From NCBI GenBank assembly GCA_947177575.1, contig CAMWVA010000002.1, positions 1-64,000 of the forward strand: a stretch of 64,000 bases of DNA, given 5' to 3'. The stretch's first letter is position 1, and the number at the start of each line of letters is the position of its first letter. The notes under the pieces are model-generated. The model was given only the letters and a program-made list of their open reading frames with translations, was not told the origin of the DNA and ran no database searches. Below are positions 42,141 through 52,200 of this stretch, piece by piece. A program made the position numbers and the translations under genes. The DNA is from an uncultured Porphyromonadaceae bacterium (lineage in GTDB: Bacteria > Bacteroidota > Bacteroidia > Bacteroidales > Muribaculaceae).

Positions 42141-43355
42141 TCAGTTCTTCACAGAAGCTGCCTCCTTCGGCCCGCGCCAGAGCTGCGGGTAGACTATCCA
42201 GCGCTGCACCACGTAAGCCAGCACAAGATAGACACCGGTCAGAACCCAGAGGCTGATATACTCAGGCCGCACCTGTGCCAGAGATGACCCATTAGCATTC
42301 ATCTTTATGAAGCCTTCCACTCCCCATGTCGCCGGCACGCAGTCGCTCATAAAGCGCCACATCCCGTGCATGGCATAGCGTGGCCAAGTCAGACCCGACA
42401 GGAATAAGAACGCTACCGAAGTGATAACCCACAGCACAAACACCGACTCGCGCTCCGAGCATACACTCTGCAGACAGAAGCCCACGCAGATACTTGCCAA
42501 AATCATCGGAGTCAGGAAAGCCAATATCTCCCAGAAGTCTCCCGCCATCGGGAAAGAGAATATCAGCGGCACGTAGTGCACAAGGAATATAGCCGGCAGC
42601 ATGATGATAGTGAAGTAGCACAGCATCTGTCCCAACATACTGCCAAGCACTGACTCACCCTGATTGACACCGACATAACCGATAAGACGCGGATTAGCGC
42701 GTTTAGCGCCTCCGGCCATACCTACCGCAAGAATAATGCACTGCTGAAGTATCAGTATCACCACACCGGGCATAATGAACGAGTCAAAACCGCTCGATGT
42801 ATTACCCATCGCGATATTATTTACGCTCATCAGGTCGCCACTTGAGATAGTTGCCGCCAACGGAGCCACTTCATTGATTTTCTGAAGCTGAAGCTCGGCA
42901 CTCATCTCCTGCATTACATTAGTCGAAGCTACCAAAAAGCCACGATAGCGCAGCAGCAGACTCATATCGCTATACAGAACGGCATTTGCCTGTTCGCCGA
43001 TACCGGTCTTGCGGCCGAAGCCTTCCGGAATCTCAAGAATACCGAAACACTCGTGACTGTGCATGGCACGTTTAGCTTCATTCATATCAGCGGCATAACC
43101 TCTGACATAAATCTCCTGACAGGCATCAAGCTTACGTACCAACTCGCGGCTTATCTGCGAACGGTCATGATCAACCACAACCATCTTGACCTCACGCACA
43201 AGCTCCGGATTATATATAAGTGAATATATAATAGGGTAGGCCATCGGCAGAAAAGCGAAAAACAGTATTATGCCCTGGTCGTGCAACACAAGTTTGAATT
43301 CCCTGCAATATACAAGGAAAAACGAGGCTATGGAGTTTTTAAATTTATTCCACAT
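42141..43355 (-). CDS. ABC-2 type permease, second of pair
   Basis: The protein has 404 residues: one N-terminal transmembrane segment (LFFAFLPMAYPIIYSLIYNP), a large extracytoplasmic domain (residues of about 45-185, with VVVDHDRSQISRELVRKL and GILEIPEGF), then five transmembrane segments in the C-terminal half. This is the YhgE/Pip or DrrB-like ABC-2 layout. It starts 12 nt after the first permease stop and is the last gene of the export operon. No ATPase gene is in the operon. Confidence 0.88.
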   Translation of the reverse strand: MWNKFKNSIASFFLVYCREFKLVLHDQGIILFFAFLPMAYPIIYSLIYNPELVREVKMVVVDHDRSQISRELVRKLDACQEIYVRGYAADMNEAKRAMHSHECFGILEIPEGFGRKTGIGEQANAVLYSDMSLLLRYRGFLVASTNVMQEMSAELQLQKINEVAPLAATISSGDLMSVNNIAMGNTSSGFDSFIMPGVVILILQQCIILAVGMAGGAKRANPRLIGYVGVNQGESVLGSMLGQMLCYFTIIMLPAIFLVHYVPLIFSFPMAGDFWEILAFLTPMILASICVGFCLQSVCSERESVFVLWVITSVAFLFLSGLTWPRYAMHGMWRFMSDCVPATWGVEGFIKMNANGSSLAQVRPEYISLWVLTGVYLVLAYVVQRWIVYPQLWRGPKEAASVKN

Positions 43356-43367
43356 AACATTGACGCC

Positions 43368-44561
43368 TCAGGGCGTATAAACGGGTTTGACAAATGCCTT
43401 CTTGATGCGCCAAAGCACCGTGAAGGGTATGATAAGATACACGAGATAAGCTACAAACCAGATACGTGAGTAATAGACCGGTATGCCGTTGAGTGCTTGG
43501 TCTATGTATATAAGGAAGTTGTAGCGTATCGGCATAAGCCAGCTGAATATCGAGACTGCACCATACATGCTCTCAATAGGGAAGGAGAAGGCTGCTATCG
43601 AGAACGAAAGTATGCCTAACAGTGCGCACATCGATAGCGACAGTCGTAGATTGGGCAGAACACCGAAGAAGAACACAGCCAACGCCTGAGCAGCGAATAC
43701 GAACATCACCTGCGAAAGACCGAACCACCACCATGAACCGTTCATGGGATAAGAATTCCAGCCGTAGAGCCATGAGGTCATAAAGGCTGACATCACGAGC
43801 CATATCACTGTCTGAGGCAGTAGCTTGCCGAAAAGAGCTTTTACAATCGAACCTCCCGACATCTGCATCAGCTGTATCGAAGTATGATACTTGATTTCCT
43901 GTCCGAGACTAAAACAGGTCATAAGCATTATCATAAGCTGCAGACAGCAGGGTATGAACGAATTGCAGAGATATATGGCATAATTCAGTCCCGGGTTGCC
44001 TAAACCGCGTACGGTGATGTTGACCGGTTGTAGCAGACTTGCGGGTAAAGCCACGGCTGACTCGGCGCCTACAGCATCGAGTACAGACATCGCCACTCCG
44101 GCCTTAGTAAACAGCGCTGTAGTCTTAAAGGTCTTGAAAAGCAGCGAGGCCGGCACGAAGTAGGTCATGTTGGTGTAGAAGGTGATGGCTGGGCCGTTGC
44201 CTGAAAGCAGGTTAGCCTGGAAATCCTCCGGAATCATAAAGAAACCGTATATCTTACCTTCCTGCAACAGATGACGCGCTTCGGTGAAGCTCTCGCAGCT
44301 CTCGGCATATTCCACCATCTGCATACCGGCGAGATTCTGCGATATTTCGCGCGACAGAGCCGTGCCGTCGCGGTCTACTATGGCAGCCGGTACTTTGATA
44401 GGCAGACCGTTCTCCATGAGTCCGGCCAACAGAAAGAAGCAGAACAGAGGCAGCACGAAGAATCCGGCCCAATAGATGGGGCGGCGTACTATCTGAAGCA
44501 CGCTTCGCTGAATTATGGCTTTGAGTCCGGAATTTTTCATAACAGCCTTATTTTTCCACAC
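43368..44561 (-). CDS. ABC-2 type permease, first of pair
   Basis: The protein has 397 residues with the same layout as the next gene: a transmembrane segment near 28-50 (YWAGFFVLPLFCFFLLAGLM), an extracytoplasmic domain (AAIVDRDGTALSREISQNL; GFFMIPEDFQANLLSGNGP), and about five C-terminal transmembrane helices. From ATG 44561 it overlaps the HlyD gene by 14 nt; ATG 44540 (MKNSGLK) would avoid the overlap and is a fair alternative. The two permeases are diverged paralogues and probably form a heterodimer. Confidence 0.87.
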   Translation of the reverse strand: MWKNKAVMKNSGLKAIIQRSVLQIVRRPIYWAGFFVLPLFCFFLLAGLMENGLPIKVPAAIVDRDGTALSREISQNLAGMQMVEYAESCESFTEARHLLQEGKIYGFFMIPEDFQANLLSGNGPAITFYTNMTYFVPASLLFKTFKTTALFTKAGVAMSVLDAVGAESAVALPASLLQPVNITVRGLGNPGLNYAIYLCNSFIPCCLQLMIMLMTCFSLGQEIKYHTSIQLMQMSGGSIVKALFGKLLPQTVIWLVMSAFMTSWLYGWNSYPMNGSWWWFGLSQVMFVFAAQALAVFFFGVLPNLRLSLSMCALLGILSFSIAAFSFPIESMYGAVSIFSWLMPIRYNFLIYIDQALNGIPVYYSRIWFVAYLVYLIIPFTVLWRIKKAFVKPVYTP

Positions 44562-45612
44562 CTTCGTATATTACAGACATACCGGGACGGAAACCGTCTA
44601 TACGCTGTTCGGGACGTGCCTTAATCTGGAACGTGCGTGCGTCGTAGTCGCCGGTAGACTTCGTAGCCTGCCAGTTAGCATACGTGCCGAGGTCACGTAT
44701 ATAGTAGACGGTCATCGTGGTGTGTACGTCAAGTGCGGGGATATGGACCTTTATCTTTGAACCGTTGCGCAGGTCTTTGAGCATATTCTCACGCATGTTG
44801 AACACTGCCCAGTGGTCGTCTTTCTGGAGCGACATAATGGGAGCACCGGTAGCTACAAGTTCTGACACCTGTGGATAGACTACGGTTATCTCGCCGTCGC
44901 AAGGAGCGATAAGATACTGGTCCTCCATGATAGCACCCACTTCCTTGACACCGGCTTTCGATACATTAACCATAGCTTCGGCAGCTTCCTTGTCTTCCTT
45001 CTGGGCACCGGCTACGGCAAGTTCATACTGACTCTGGGCAGCGGCCTTTCCGGCTACTGCTGCATCGTAGGCAGCTTTGGCCTCGTCGCGCTTCTGCTCG
45101 CTCACTACCCCTTTTTCATAGAGGTTCTGCATACGGCGGTAGGTCTTTTCGCTGATACCGACGGCTGCCTGTGCCTGATCTACGAGGTCTTTAGCAGCCG
45201 ATATAATCTGTTTGCGTGTTCCGGCATCTACCTTGCGGTTGGTGGCGCGGGTCACGTCCTCCATAGCCTGTGCCTGTTCCATACGGGCATCAAGCAGCGA
45301 CGAATGTATGCGTACCAATGTGTCGCCGGCTTTGACCTTCTGACCCTCTTCAACGTAGAAATCAGCTATACGTCCCGGCATCTTGCCCGATATACGTATC
45401 TCGGTGGCATCACCCTGACCTTGTATGGTATCGGGGCCCTGCTTTATACACAGGAAGCCGATTATCGCCATACCGATGAGTATAAGCAGAATGATTACGA
45501 TAGTGAGTATAAGACCCCGGTCTTTGGCTGTGACCTGTGCCGGTGTGTTGAAAGGTGAATTGCTGTCTACGGTCTGTACCGGAACGGCATTGTTATTAGA
45601 AGCGTTATCCAT
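44548..45612 (-). CDS. HlyD/EmrA-type membrane fusion protein
   Basis: The protein has 354 residues: a cytosolic N-terminus, one transmembrane segment near 34-54 (ILTIVIILLILIGMAIIGFL), a biotinyl-lipoyl half (GKMPGRIADFYVEEGQKVKA), a long helical hairpin (residues of about 105-215), the second lipoyl half (LIAPCDGEITVVYPQVSELV) and a beta-barrel. It links the inner-membrane permeases to TolC. Second gene of the export operon. Confidence 0.93.
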   Translation of the reverse strand: MDNASNNNAVPVQTVDSNSPFNTPAQVTAKDRGLILTIVIILLILIGMAIIGFLCIKQGPDTIQGQGDATEIRISGKMPGRIADFYVEEGQKVKAGDTLVRIHSSLLDARMEQAQAMEDVTRATNRKVDAGTRKQIISAAKDLVDQAQAAVGISEKTYRRMQNLYEKGVVSEQKRDEAKAAYDAAVAGKAAAQSQYELAVAGAQKEDKEAAEAMVNVSKAGVKEVGAIMEDQYLIAPCDGEITVVYPQVSELVATGAPIMSLQKDDHWAVFNMRENMLKDLRNGSKIKVHIPALDVHTTMTVYYIRDLGTYANWQATKSTGDYDARTFQIKARPEQRIDGFRPGMSVIYEGVEK

Positions 45613-45667
45613 GGGGTGTGATTTTTAGTAGGGATGTGTTGTGTTTGACCGATAATCTCTTTTTATA

Positions 45668-47104
45668 TCAATAATACTTCATCGCTCCTGTTACCTTGCT
45701 CAGATATACTTCGCACAGGCGTATGGCGATTTCGGCGTCTATTTTCTCTGAATTGGCCTGTAACCAGGCTGTCTGGGCTGCTGTCACATCGTCGGTAGTA
45801 AGTACTCCCTCGCGGAAGGCTAACTGTGCCTGACGCAGATTCTCGTCAGCTTTGGTAAGGTTCTTACGGGTCATGTCGTAGGTTTTGAAAGCCTCCTGGA
45901 AGCTGTACTGTGCCTGACGTACCTGCAGGTCTACCTTCTCTTCCATATCTTCGAGCAGCAGACGCTGTGCATTTGTAGTGGCCTGAGTGGCACGGTAATG
46001 ATTGTAACGTCCGCCCCAGTGCCATATAGGTATAGTGACGGTAGCGCCGATACTGAAACCGCCGCCAAACCGCTTCTCGAATCCGTCTATCACATTCGGG
46101 TTACTGAAACTCCAAGCGCCTACCAAAGCAACTTTCGGCAACATCGTACCCAAAGCGAGTTTTTCGCGTCCTTTAAGCATATTGATGCCATGACGCAGCA
46201 CCTCAAGGTCCTGACGGTTGGCATATACATCGTTCATGTTGATATTGTAATCGGGTGCCTGTGTCGCGCTGCTACGCAAGCCTTCATCCGAAAGTTCCAT
46301 ATATGTATCAGCCGGCAGACCGCACAGCTGAGCTAACGCCATACGCGACAGCGTCAGACCGTTGTCAACCTTCGTAAGCATAATCTGTGCCTCGTTGAGC
46401 TTAACTTCGACAGTAAGCAGGTCGCTACGTGTAGCCATACCTTCCTCAAGCAGAGCATTGACATTGTAGCGCAGCGAATCAACCAAATTAACGAAACTCT
46501 GAGCTAACTTCTTCTTCTCTTTGAGTGATACCACCTGCCAGTAAGCCTCATCGACAGCATACACTATATCCTGTGCCGCACTGTTACGGGCTGCTATCGC
46601 TGCCTGTTCAGCATACTTGGTGATGTCATTAAGAGCACGTATCATACCGCCCATAAATATAGGCTGTGTCAGCGTAAAAGCACCTGCAAAGACATTGCGC
46701 GTATCATAAGTCATAGCCTCCTTAGGTATCACAGCCACTTCGGAAGGAATATAACTACCCGTCTGCGGATCCTTAATAGGAATACCGTCCGGACCCGTCA
46801 CCAGATTGTAATTATACTTCATCGTCTTGGGGTCGAACGACATAGTCGGCAACTTGGCATCCTCGCCAAGCAACGCAATCTCATGCTGATTATGCATGTA
46901 AGTACCGTTAAAGTCAATACCCGGCAGATAAGCCGAGAAAGCCGCCTTACGCTCCAAAGCCGCCCCGCGTACACCCTCATCGGCAACACGCAGCGTCTTA
47001 TTATTGCGCAACGCCATACTGCGGCAAGAGTCAAGACTCACCGTCTGCGCTGAGGCTGAACCGGCCAAAGCAAAGGCCAGCGAAAGCAATAGACATTTTT
47101 TCAT
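45668..47104 (-). CDS. TolC-type outer membrane efflux protein
   Basis: The protein has 478 residues with a signal peptide (MKKCLLLSLAFALAGSASAQ). It has two OEP repeats, each with long helices (SLDSCRSMALRNNKTLRVAD; AKYAEQAAIAARNSA-like regions and VQQAQYSFQEAFKTYDMTRK-like regions) and a beta segment near ATVTIPIWHWGGRYNHYRAT. It forms the trimeric outer-membrane channel of the tripartite pump. It is the first gene of the operon TolC-HlyD-permease-permease, 55 nt before the HlyD gene. Confidence 0.93.
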   Translation of the reverse strand: MKKCLLLSLAFALAGSASAQTVSLDSCRSMALRNNKTLRVADEGVRGAALERKAAFSAYLPGIDFNGTYMHNQHEIALLGEDAKLPTMSFDPKTMKYNYNLVTGPDGIPIKDPQTGSYIPSEVAVIPKEAMTYDTRNVFAGAFTLTQPIFMGGMIRALNDITKYAEQAAIAARNSAAQDIVYAVDEAYWQVVSLKEKKKLAQSFVNLVDSLRYNVNALLEEGMATRSDLLTVEVKLNEAQIMLTKVDNGLTLSRMALAQLCGLPADTYMELSDEGLRSSATQAPDYNINMNDVYANRQDLEVLRHGINMLKGREKLALGTMLPKVALVGAWSFSNPNVIDGFEKRFGGGFSIGATVTIPIWHWGGRYNHYRATQATTNAQRLLLEDMEEKVDLQVRQAQYSFQEAFKTYDMTRKNLTKADENLRQAQLAFREGVLTTDDVTAAQTAWLQANSEKIDAEIAIRLCEVYLSKVTGAMKYY

Positions 47105-47414
47105 TATGGTGTGGAATTAGGGATTTCGTCGATATAGTCACTTTCTATACTTCTCTCCATCCAGATGTGGTTCTTTAACAAATACAATCCACCCCCCTCA
47201 TTAGTTTACCCCTCCCCCGCTTTTAACACACCGCCTTACAAAATTATAAACAAATTTCATTTACTATTTTGCAAAACCTGGTATATTATAATGTAGACCT
47301 ATGACTGGTCATACATTATACGTAAGTTAAAACTGTAACAATGAAAGGCTAAAAGTAAAAACATAGTCATTGCTAAAGATAGTTTGGCAAATTCTTCGTA
47401 ACTTTGCAATTGCA

Positions 47415-47664
47415 GTATACACTCTTTTAAGTATATATGCAGACATATTGAAGATGAGCGTCAAACATTCCGTTATCTGATACTGAAAATCTGGACAATT
47501 TTCTTATCTACGCAGATGACAAGCGATGACGCTCACGCTGAAGTGTATATCTCAGCCTAAATAGCTGTCTTATATACCGCAAGCGTGAGCTTTTTACTTG
47601 TTACCCGTAGATGGCAGTCCAGAGCCTCAGTATGGTAACATAGTAATTAAGTTCACGCTTTTTT
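47415..47664 (+). ncRNA. Structured leader or small RNA with competing hairpins
   Basis: This lies in the 780-nt gap between the divergent TolC and cytoskeletal operons. A -7 box TAACTTTGC (47399-47407) precedes it. Nested pairs are TATACACT 47416-47423 with AGTGTATA 47542-47549, TGAGCGTCA 47455-47463 with TGACGCTCA 47527-47535, and GAAAAT 47485-47490 with ATTTTC 47498-47503. A terminator-like hairpin, GCTCACGCT 47531-47539 with AGCGTGAGC 47582-47590 then TTTTT, uses bases of the first two stems, so the folds exclude each other. A second stem, AAGCGTGA 47581-47588 with TCACGCTT 47653-47660 then T-run, encloses TGTTACC/GGTAACA. It could be a riboswitch-like attenuator or a stand-alone small RNA. 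No known family was recognised. The rest of 47105-47882 is AT-rich without genes. Confidence 0.55.
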
Positions 47665-47820
47665 ATTCCCCCGATTAATAACCTTATTTATGCATAATAA
47701 CAAAATTAACAACGCTAAGCTGTATCTTCTGCTACCTTATTTCCCAAATTCCAATATCATTAAGATGTGTAAACGAATTATTGATTTTTGTGAAGGATAA
47801 TGTAAAAAAATAGTTGAAAT

Positions 47821-47854
47821 TTTGTAGTTATTTTAAATTTATTCTCTATCTTTG
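47821..47854 (+). promoter_or_regulatory. Promoter of the cytoskeletal-type operon
   Basis: TATCTTTGC (TAnnTTTG at 47847-47854) follows TTTG (47821-47824) after 22 nt, slightly longer than usual. Predicted transcription start is near 47861, 22 nt before ATG 47883. If real, the operon can be transcribed independently of the structured RNA upstream. Confidence 0.55.
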
Positions 47855-47882
47855 CCCGAAACAAAGACTTGTAAATTGGTGA

Positions 47883-49292
47883 ATGAACGAAGTTCAACAT
47901 CTATTAGACCTGTCATCTTATATAGTATGCCACTATCAAGAGCTTTTTAATATTTTTAACATGAAACGAGTAGATGTAAAGATTAAAGGACTTTTAATCT
48001 CGCTTAATGGCCTTTCCATTAAATTGCGAGTTATTTCAAGTGTCCTGATGTTTCTTACCACATATTTATGTATTAATGCTGAAAGTCTTACTACTCACTA
48101 TATTGTTGCTTTTGACCGTTCAGTAGAACTTTACCAATCAGACTACATAAACCCAAGAATTTTACATATTCTGAATCGTCTTCTTAAAGATAATAATTAT
48201 AATAGTGAGCAGGATTATGTCTCAATGATAGGTTATTCAATTGAGATGAGTAACCCTTCAATTGAGCGTTTTACTCGTCCCTATCGTAATGTCAACGGGG
48301 AGGAAATGATATGGAAAAAGATTAATGACACAAACTTGTCGTCTTTGTTTCCGACTTGGCCTAAGGGTCAACCTATTCTTGATCCAAATGCTCTTCCGTC
48401 AGCTTCACTTCAGTCTCTTTCCAAGCCTTATGCCGTAATGGAAACAAGTATTAACAAGGATTCTGTTATGAACGCAGACCGGACAATTTTACTTGTAGTT
48501 TCTGACGATGTAGTCAACGGCACGGATGATAATTATGCTCAGGAATGGAATCGTGTAGCGACTACTTCAACAAATTATCATAGATTTAATGAGCTTAGGA
48601 AGAATGTCTTTTCTACTATGGAAAAATTTAATGAAGAGTTTAAATTTATTCATATAGGATTAAAGTACGGTAATTCCACACGTGATAATATTTCAATTTC
48701 AGAAGATGGTATATATAAAATAACTCCTTATGAAGTTGTATCGGCTGAGCGTCCTTCTATTCATTCAGTAACTGATTTTCCGGTTCCGTTGCCTCTTCAG
48801 AGGGTACGTGGTGGTTTCCGACTAAATATTGAAACCGGTTCGCTGAATACGAAATATCTAATACGTGATATTTCTATCAGTAATGCAGACGGGAAACAGT
48901 TAGGCGTTTCAAACGATGGTGTTTTTGATATTGAGCTTAAGTCAGAAGATGTTACTCCCGGAGACACACTTAATATAGCGATGTCGCTATTCTTAAAAGA
49001 TGGGCTTTATAACGCAAGCATCATTTCAGCTGATAATCCAAGATATAGCGACGGTATGCGTATCCGGCAGGTAATTCGTCTTCAGGAAGAAACCAAAGTA
49101 CTTGGTCTGGTACCACTTAGTGACAGTTTTTGGTGGTGGTACCCAGATGATATTTTTACTGCTGTGATGATATGGGATCTTATTATTCTTATATGCTTAA
49201 TAGGGTTTGTAGCTTTTATTCTCTACCGGTGGTTTATCAAAATAATTACTTATATTCCTGAAAATAAAAATCTCAAGATAACAAAAATCTGA
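47883..49292 (+). CDS. vWA-like membrane protein, degenerate MIDAS (operon gene 1)
   Basis: The protein has 469 residues from ATG 47883; ATG 47961 (MKRVDVKIKG) is an equally possible start giving a more typical signal. A hydrophobic segment (VISSVLMFLTTYLCINA) is followed by a vWA-like fold: strand HYIVAFDRSVELY where the MIDAS DxSxS is degenerate, and later TILLVVSDDVVNG. A beta-sandwich region follows, then a C-terminal transmembrane segment near 425-448 (IWDLIILICLIGFVAFILY) with a basic cytosolic tail. The main part should face the periplasm. The next gene starts 3 nt later. Function inferred: sensor or adaptor of the system. Confidence 0.7.
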   Translation: MNEVQHLLDLSSYIVCHYQELFNIFNMKRVDVKIKGLLISLNGLSIKLRVISSVLMFLTTYLCINAESLTTHYIVAFDRSVELYQSDYINPRILHILNRLLKDNNYNSEQDYVSMIGYSIEMSNPSIERFTRPYRNVNGEEMIWKKINDTNLSSLFPTWPKGQPILDPNALPSASLQSLSKPYAVMETSINKDSVMNADRTILLVVSDDVVNGTDDNYAQEWNRVATTSTNYHRFNELRKNVFSTMEKFNEEFKFIHIGLKYGNSTRDNISISEDGIYKITPYEVVSAERPSIHSVTDFPVPLPLQRVRGGFRLNIETGSLNTKYLIRDISISNADGKQLGVSNDGVFDIELKSEDVTPGDTLNIAMSLFLKDGLYNASIISADNPRYSDGMRIRQVIRLQEETKVLGLVPLSDSFWWWYPDDIFTAVMIWDLIILICLIGFVAFILYRWFIKIITYIPENKNLKITKI

Positions 49293-49295
49293 TCC

Positions 49296-52200
49296 ATGCA
49301 AGTCAATATAAATCTTAACAATCGTCCACAGGCCGACAAGATTAATGTCGATCTGCAGTGGAACCTTGAAGTACTTGAACAGAAAAAAGGTCCATTATCT
49401 AAATTATTTAATAAATATACACGTATAAAGCGTACTGTACGTCTGGATATTGTTGATATTAAGGTACCAGAGGAAGTAGTTTGCAATCGTGATAATCTGT
49501 TTTCTATACTTTATAAAGAACAAATATTTGAACAGCAAGACTTTCCGGTCTCTATGGTTATTGAAAGTATGGAAACACCTTTCCAGCTTCTTTTCCATCA
49601 GAGCGAGATTAAAGACTGTAAACGTCAGCAAAACAAGAATCCTCGTTCCTACCGTATCTCATTTACAGTTCGTCTTCTTGAAGAAAATAGAGATACAGTC
49701 ATAACTTCTGAAAAAGGTGAGGTGGATATTGTTTTTGAACCACTTAATCTTCAACCTAATTTTATCATAGATCTTGAAAATGAGGATATACAGTATTCTT
49801 CCCGACTTAAGCGTACTAAAGTCGGTACATTTGTTGCATGGCTTGATGAAGCCTTTCTCTTTACACCGGATCAACATGTAAAAATTAACCTTAGTCTTTT
49901 TGAAAAAGACAGGGAATTAAGAAATTTAATTTCTTTTGAGAACGGAGAGCAGAGTGAAACCATAACTCTTGTTGGTGGAAGAAATAATTTACATCGTCTT
50001 CCGATATATGTAGATTTTACTGAGATTCCCAATCCTGTCCTTGATTCTGAAGATTTTACTATCAAAGCTACTATAGAATTATCTCCAGCTTATAGTCCTG
50101 AAGTCAAAGAGACTATCCTTAAGCAAGAGGTATTTCATCTTCTTAAAGATCAGCAAGGAACCGAACTCAAAACTTATGTTGGTTTCGGAGAAGATGTTCC
50201 ATCTGTCTATGACCGTACTCATTCAGCACCGGAGGTCAGAATGCACTTCGTTCCACGTAGCCCTCTGACAGGTCAAGCAACTATTATATTACGTAACATA
50301 GCTACAGACAATACCAATCCAAGAGCAGGTCTTCATATCAATAACCTAATGCTGAATGAGCAGGTTATTGACGATATAAAAATTGTAGGCGAAGACAATC
50401 ATCTGCTTGACAGTTTTATCACTATCGATGGTGCCGGGCTTGACAGAATGAATAGTTCTGCAGGTCTGTTTATACCTAATGGAGAAGATGCCGAAACAAG
50501 ACTTACAATGACTTTCGACCCTTCCAGAATTGTAGATATACTTAATACTACAAGTTATGATTTTAGTATTAAGGCTGAGCTTTCCTTTGACTATTGGGAG
50601 GATCGTAATGGAACAGGTATTCTTGATGAAGAGAATAAAAGAACTATGAGAATTCCTATCAAATGGAATCTTCACCTCGACCCTAACAAGGAATGGCTCT
50701 GTGTTGATTACGGTTCCTCAGCCATTGTGTGTCTATACGATAAAGAAATCATTGACCTTCATGACGCCAAAAACCGAATCTTCCGTCTTACGAAGTTTAG
50801 TGATGATACTTTCGAAAAGGGTACTAAGTTCCTTTCATCTGATATAGTTTTCCATACAGTTTCCGATTCTAAGGATTCAACTCTCAGTCAGCAGTTAAAT
50901 TCGGAAAAGGCTATTGAAGAATTTAAGAAACTTAATCTGTCAGTATGTCTGTCACCAACCTCAAGTCTTGTTGCTTATGATGTAAATACGCAGTTACCAT
51001 GTCTGAAAATACTTGTCGGTAACAAATATCTTCCGGATAGCAGACACTTTACTGATTTTAAATATACTCGTCGTGATAGTAACGGGCATGTTGGTAGTAT
51101 ACTTGCAAAAGATGCGAAAACTCGTGATGAAGATACATGTTTGTTAAAAATCAATACAATCTTTAGTGAAGCATATTCAGAACTTTTCAAGTTTTTCATT
51201 CTTCCCAAGAGTAAGGATCGTAATATTAATAAACTTATTCTTACCTATCCCAATACTTATACACCTGCTCATCTTAAGGCATTGGAAAAGATTGTGATGA
51301 ATACTTTCCCAAAGATTAGACCGGGATATCTGAGATTTGTAAGTGAATCTGATGCAGTCGCTTCCTATTATCTCCAGAATCTTGAAAGACTTAATCCTGC
51401 TTCCAGTGTTCGTGCTACGGAAACTGTGTTAGTATTTGATATGGGTGCCGGAACTCTTGACCTGACATTATTCAGAAAAAAAATAAATGGTGAAGGTCGT
51501 ATTGAGGTTGATATCCTTGGCAAAATAGGTACAGGTAGGGCAGGTAATTATTTAGACTATCTGATAGCTGAGATACTAAAAGATAAATATCCGACTTTAA
51601 TTAAGGATAAACATACTGTTTCTACCAGGTCGGTACTCCAGATGTCCACTCAGTATGAACGATTGGGACTCAAACAGCTTATTAAAGATGAAATAAAGCC
51701 TAATCTGCTTGCTAATACGGATATTAATATCACTCTCCCCCTTAATACTGATCCGGTACCAACCACTATGAAAATTGCTGCTGATGAGATTCTGGAGGAC
51801 TCACGTTTTAAAGAATTTCTTAATAATATCTCTTTTAATCTTATCAAACGCCTACTTGCGTATGTTAATGAGCCGAACCTTAAGATAGATACCTTACTTC
51901 TCTCGGGTAGAAGCTGTCGTATGAAGGCTATTCGGAATGCACTTCTTACTTCTTTTCAGCGAATGGGATTTAACATTACCCCTCTGATGTTTAGTGGAGG
52001 TACAGACCGTACTTATGCAGATCGTGAGAAGACTGTTGTAGTTGATGGTGCTGTAATCAGAGCGACTGTATTCAGTGCCAAGGATTCTCCGGTAATAATG
52101 CGCTCTCGTCGTCTCTATGCATCTTATGGATTAGTTTATGAAAAACTTGGCGGCAAGTATACTTATGTGGAACTTCTCAATGGTTCTGATACTCCTTTTG

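Noticed and set aside
47415-47600. 6S RNA assignment
   Set aside because: The long nested stem resembles 6S-type RNA, but no diagnostic sequence could be confirmed without a covariance-model search, so only a generic structured RNA is reported.
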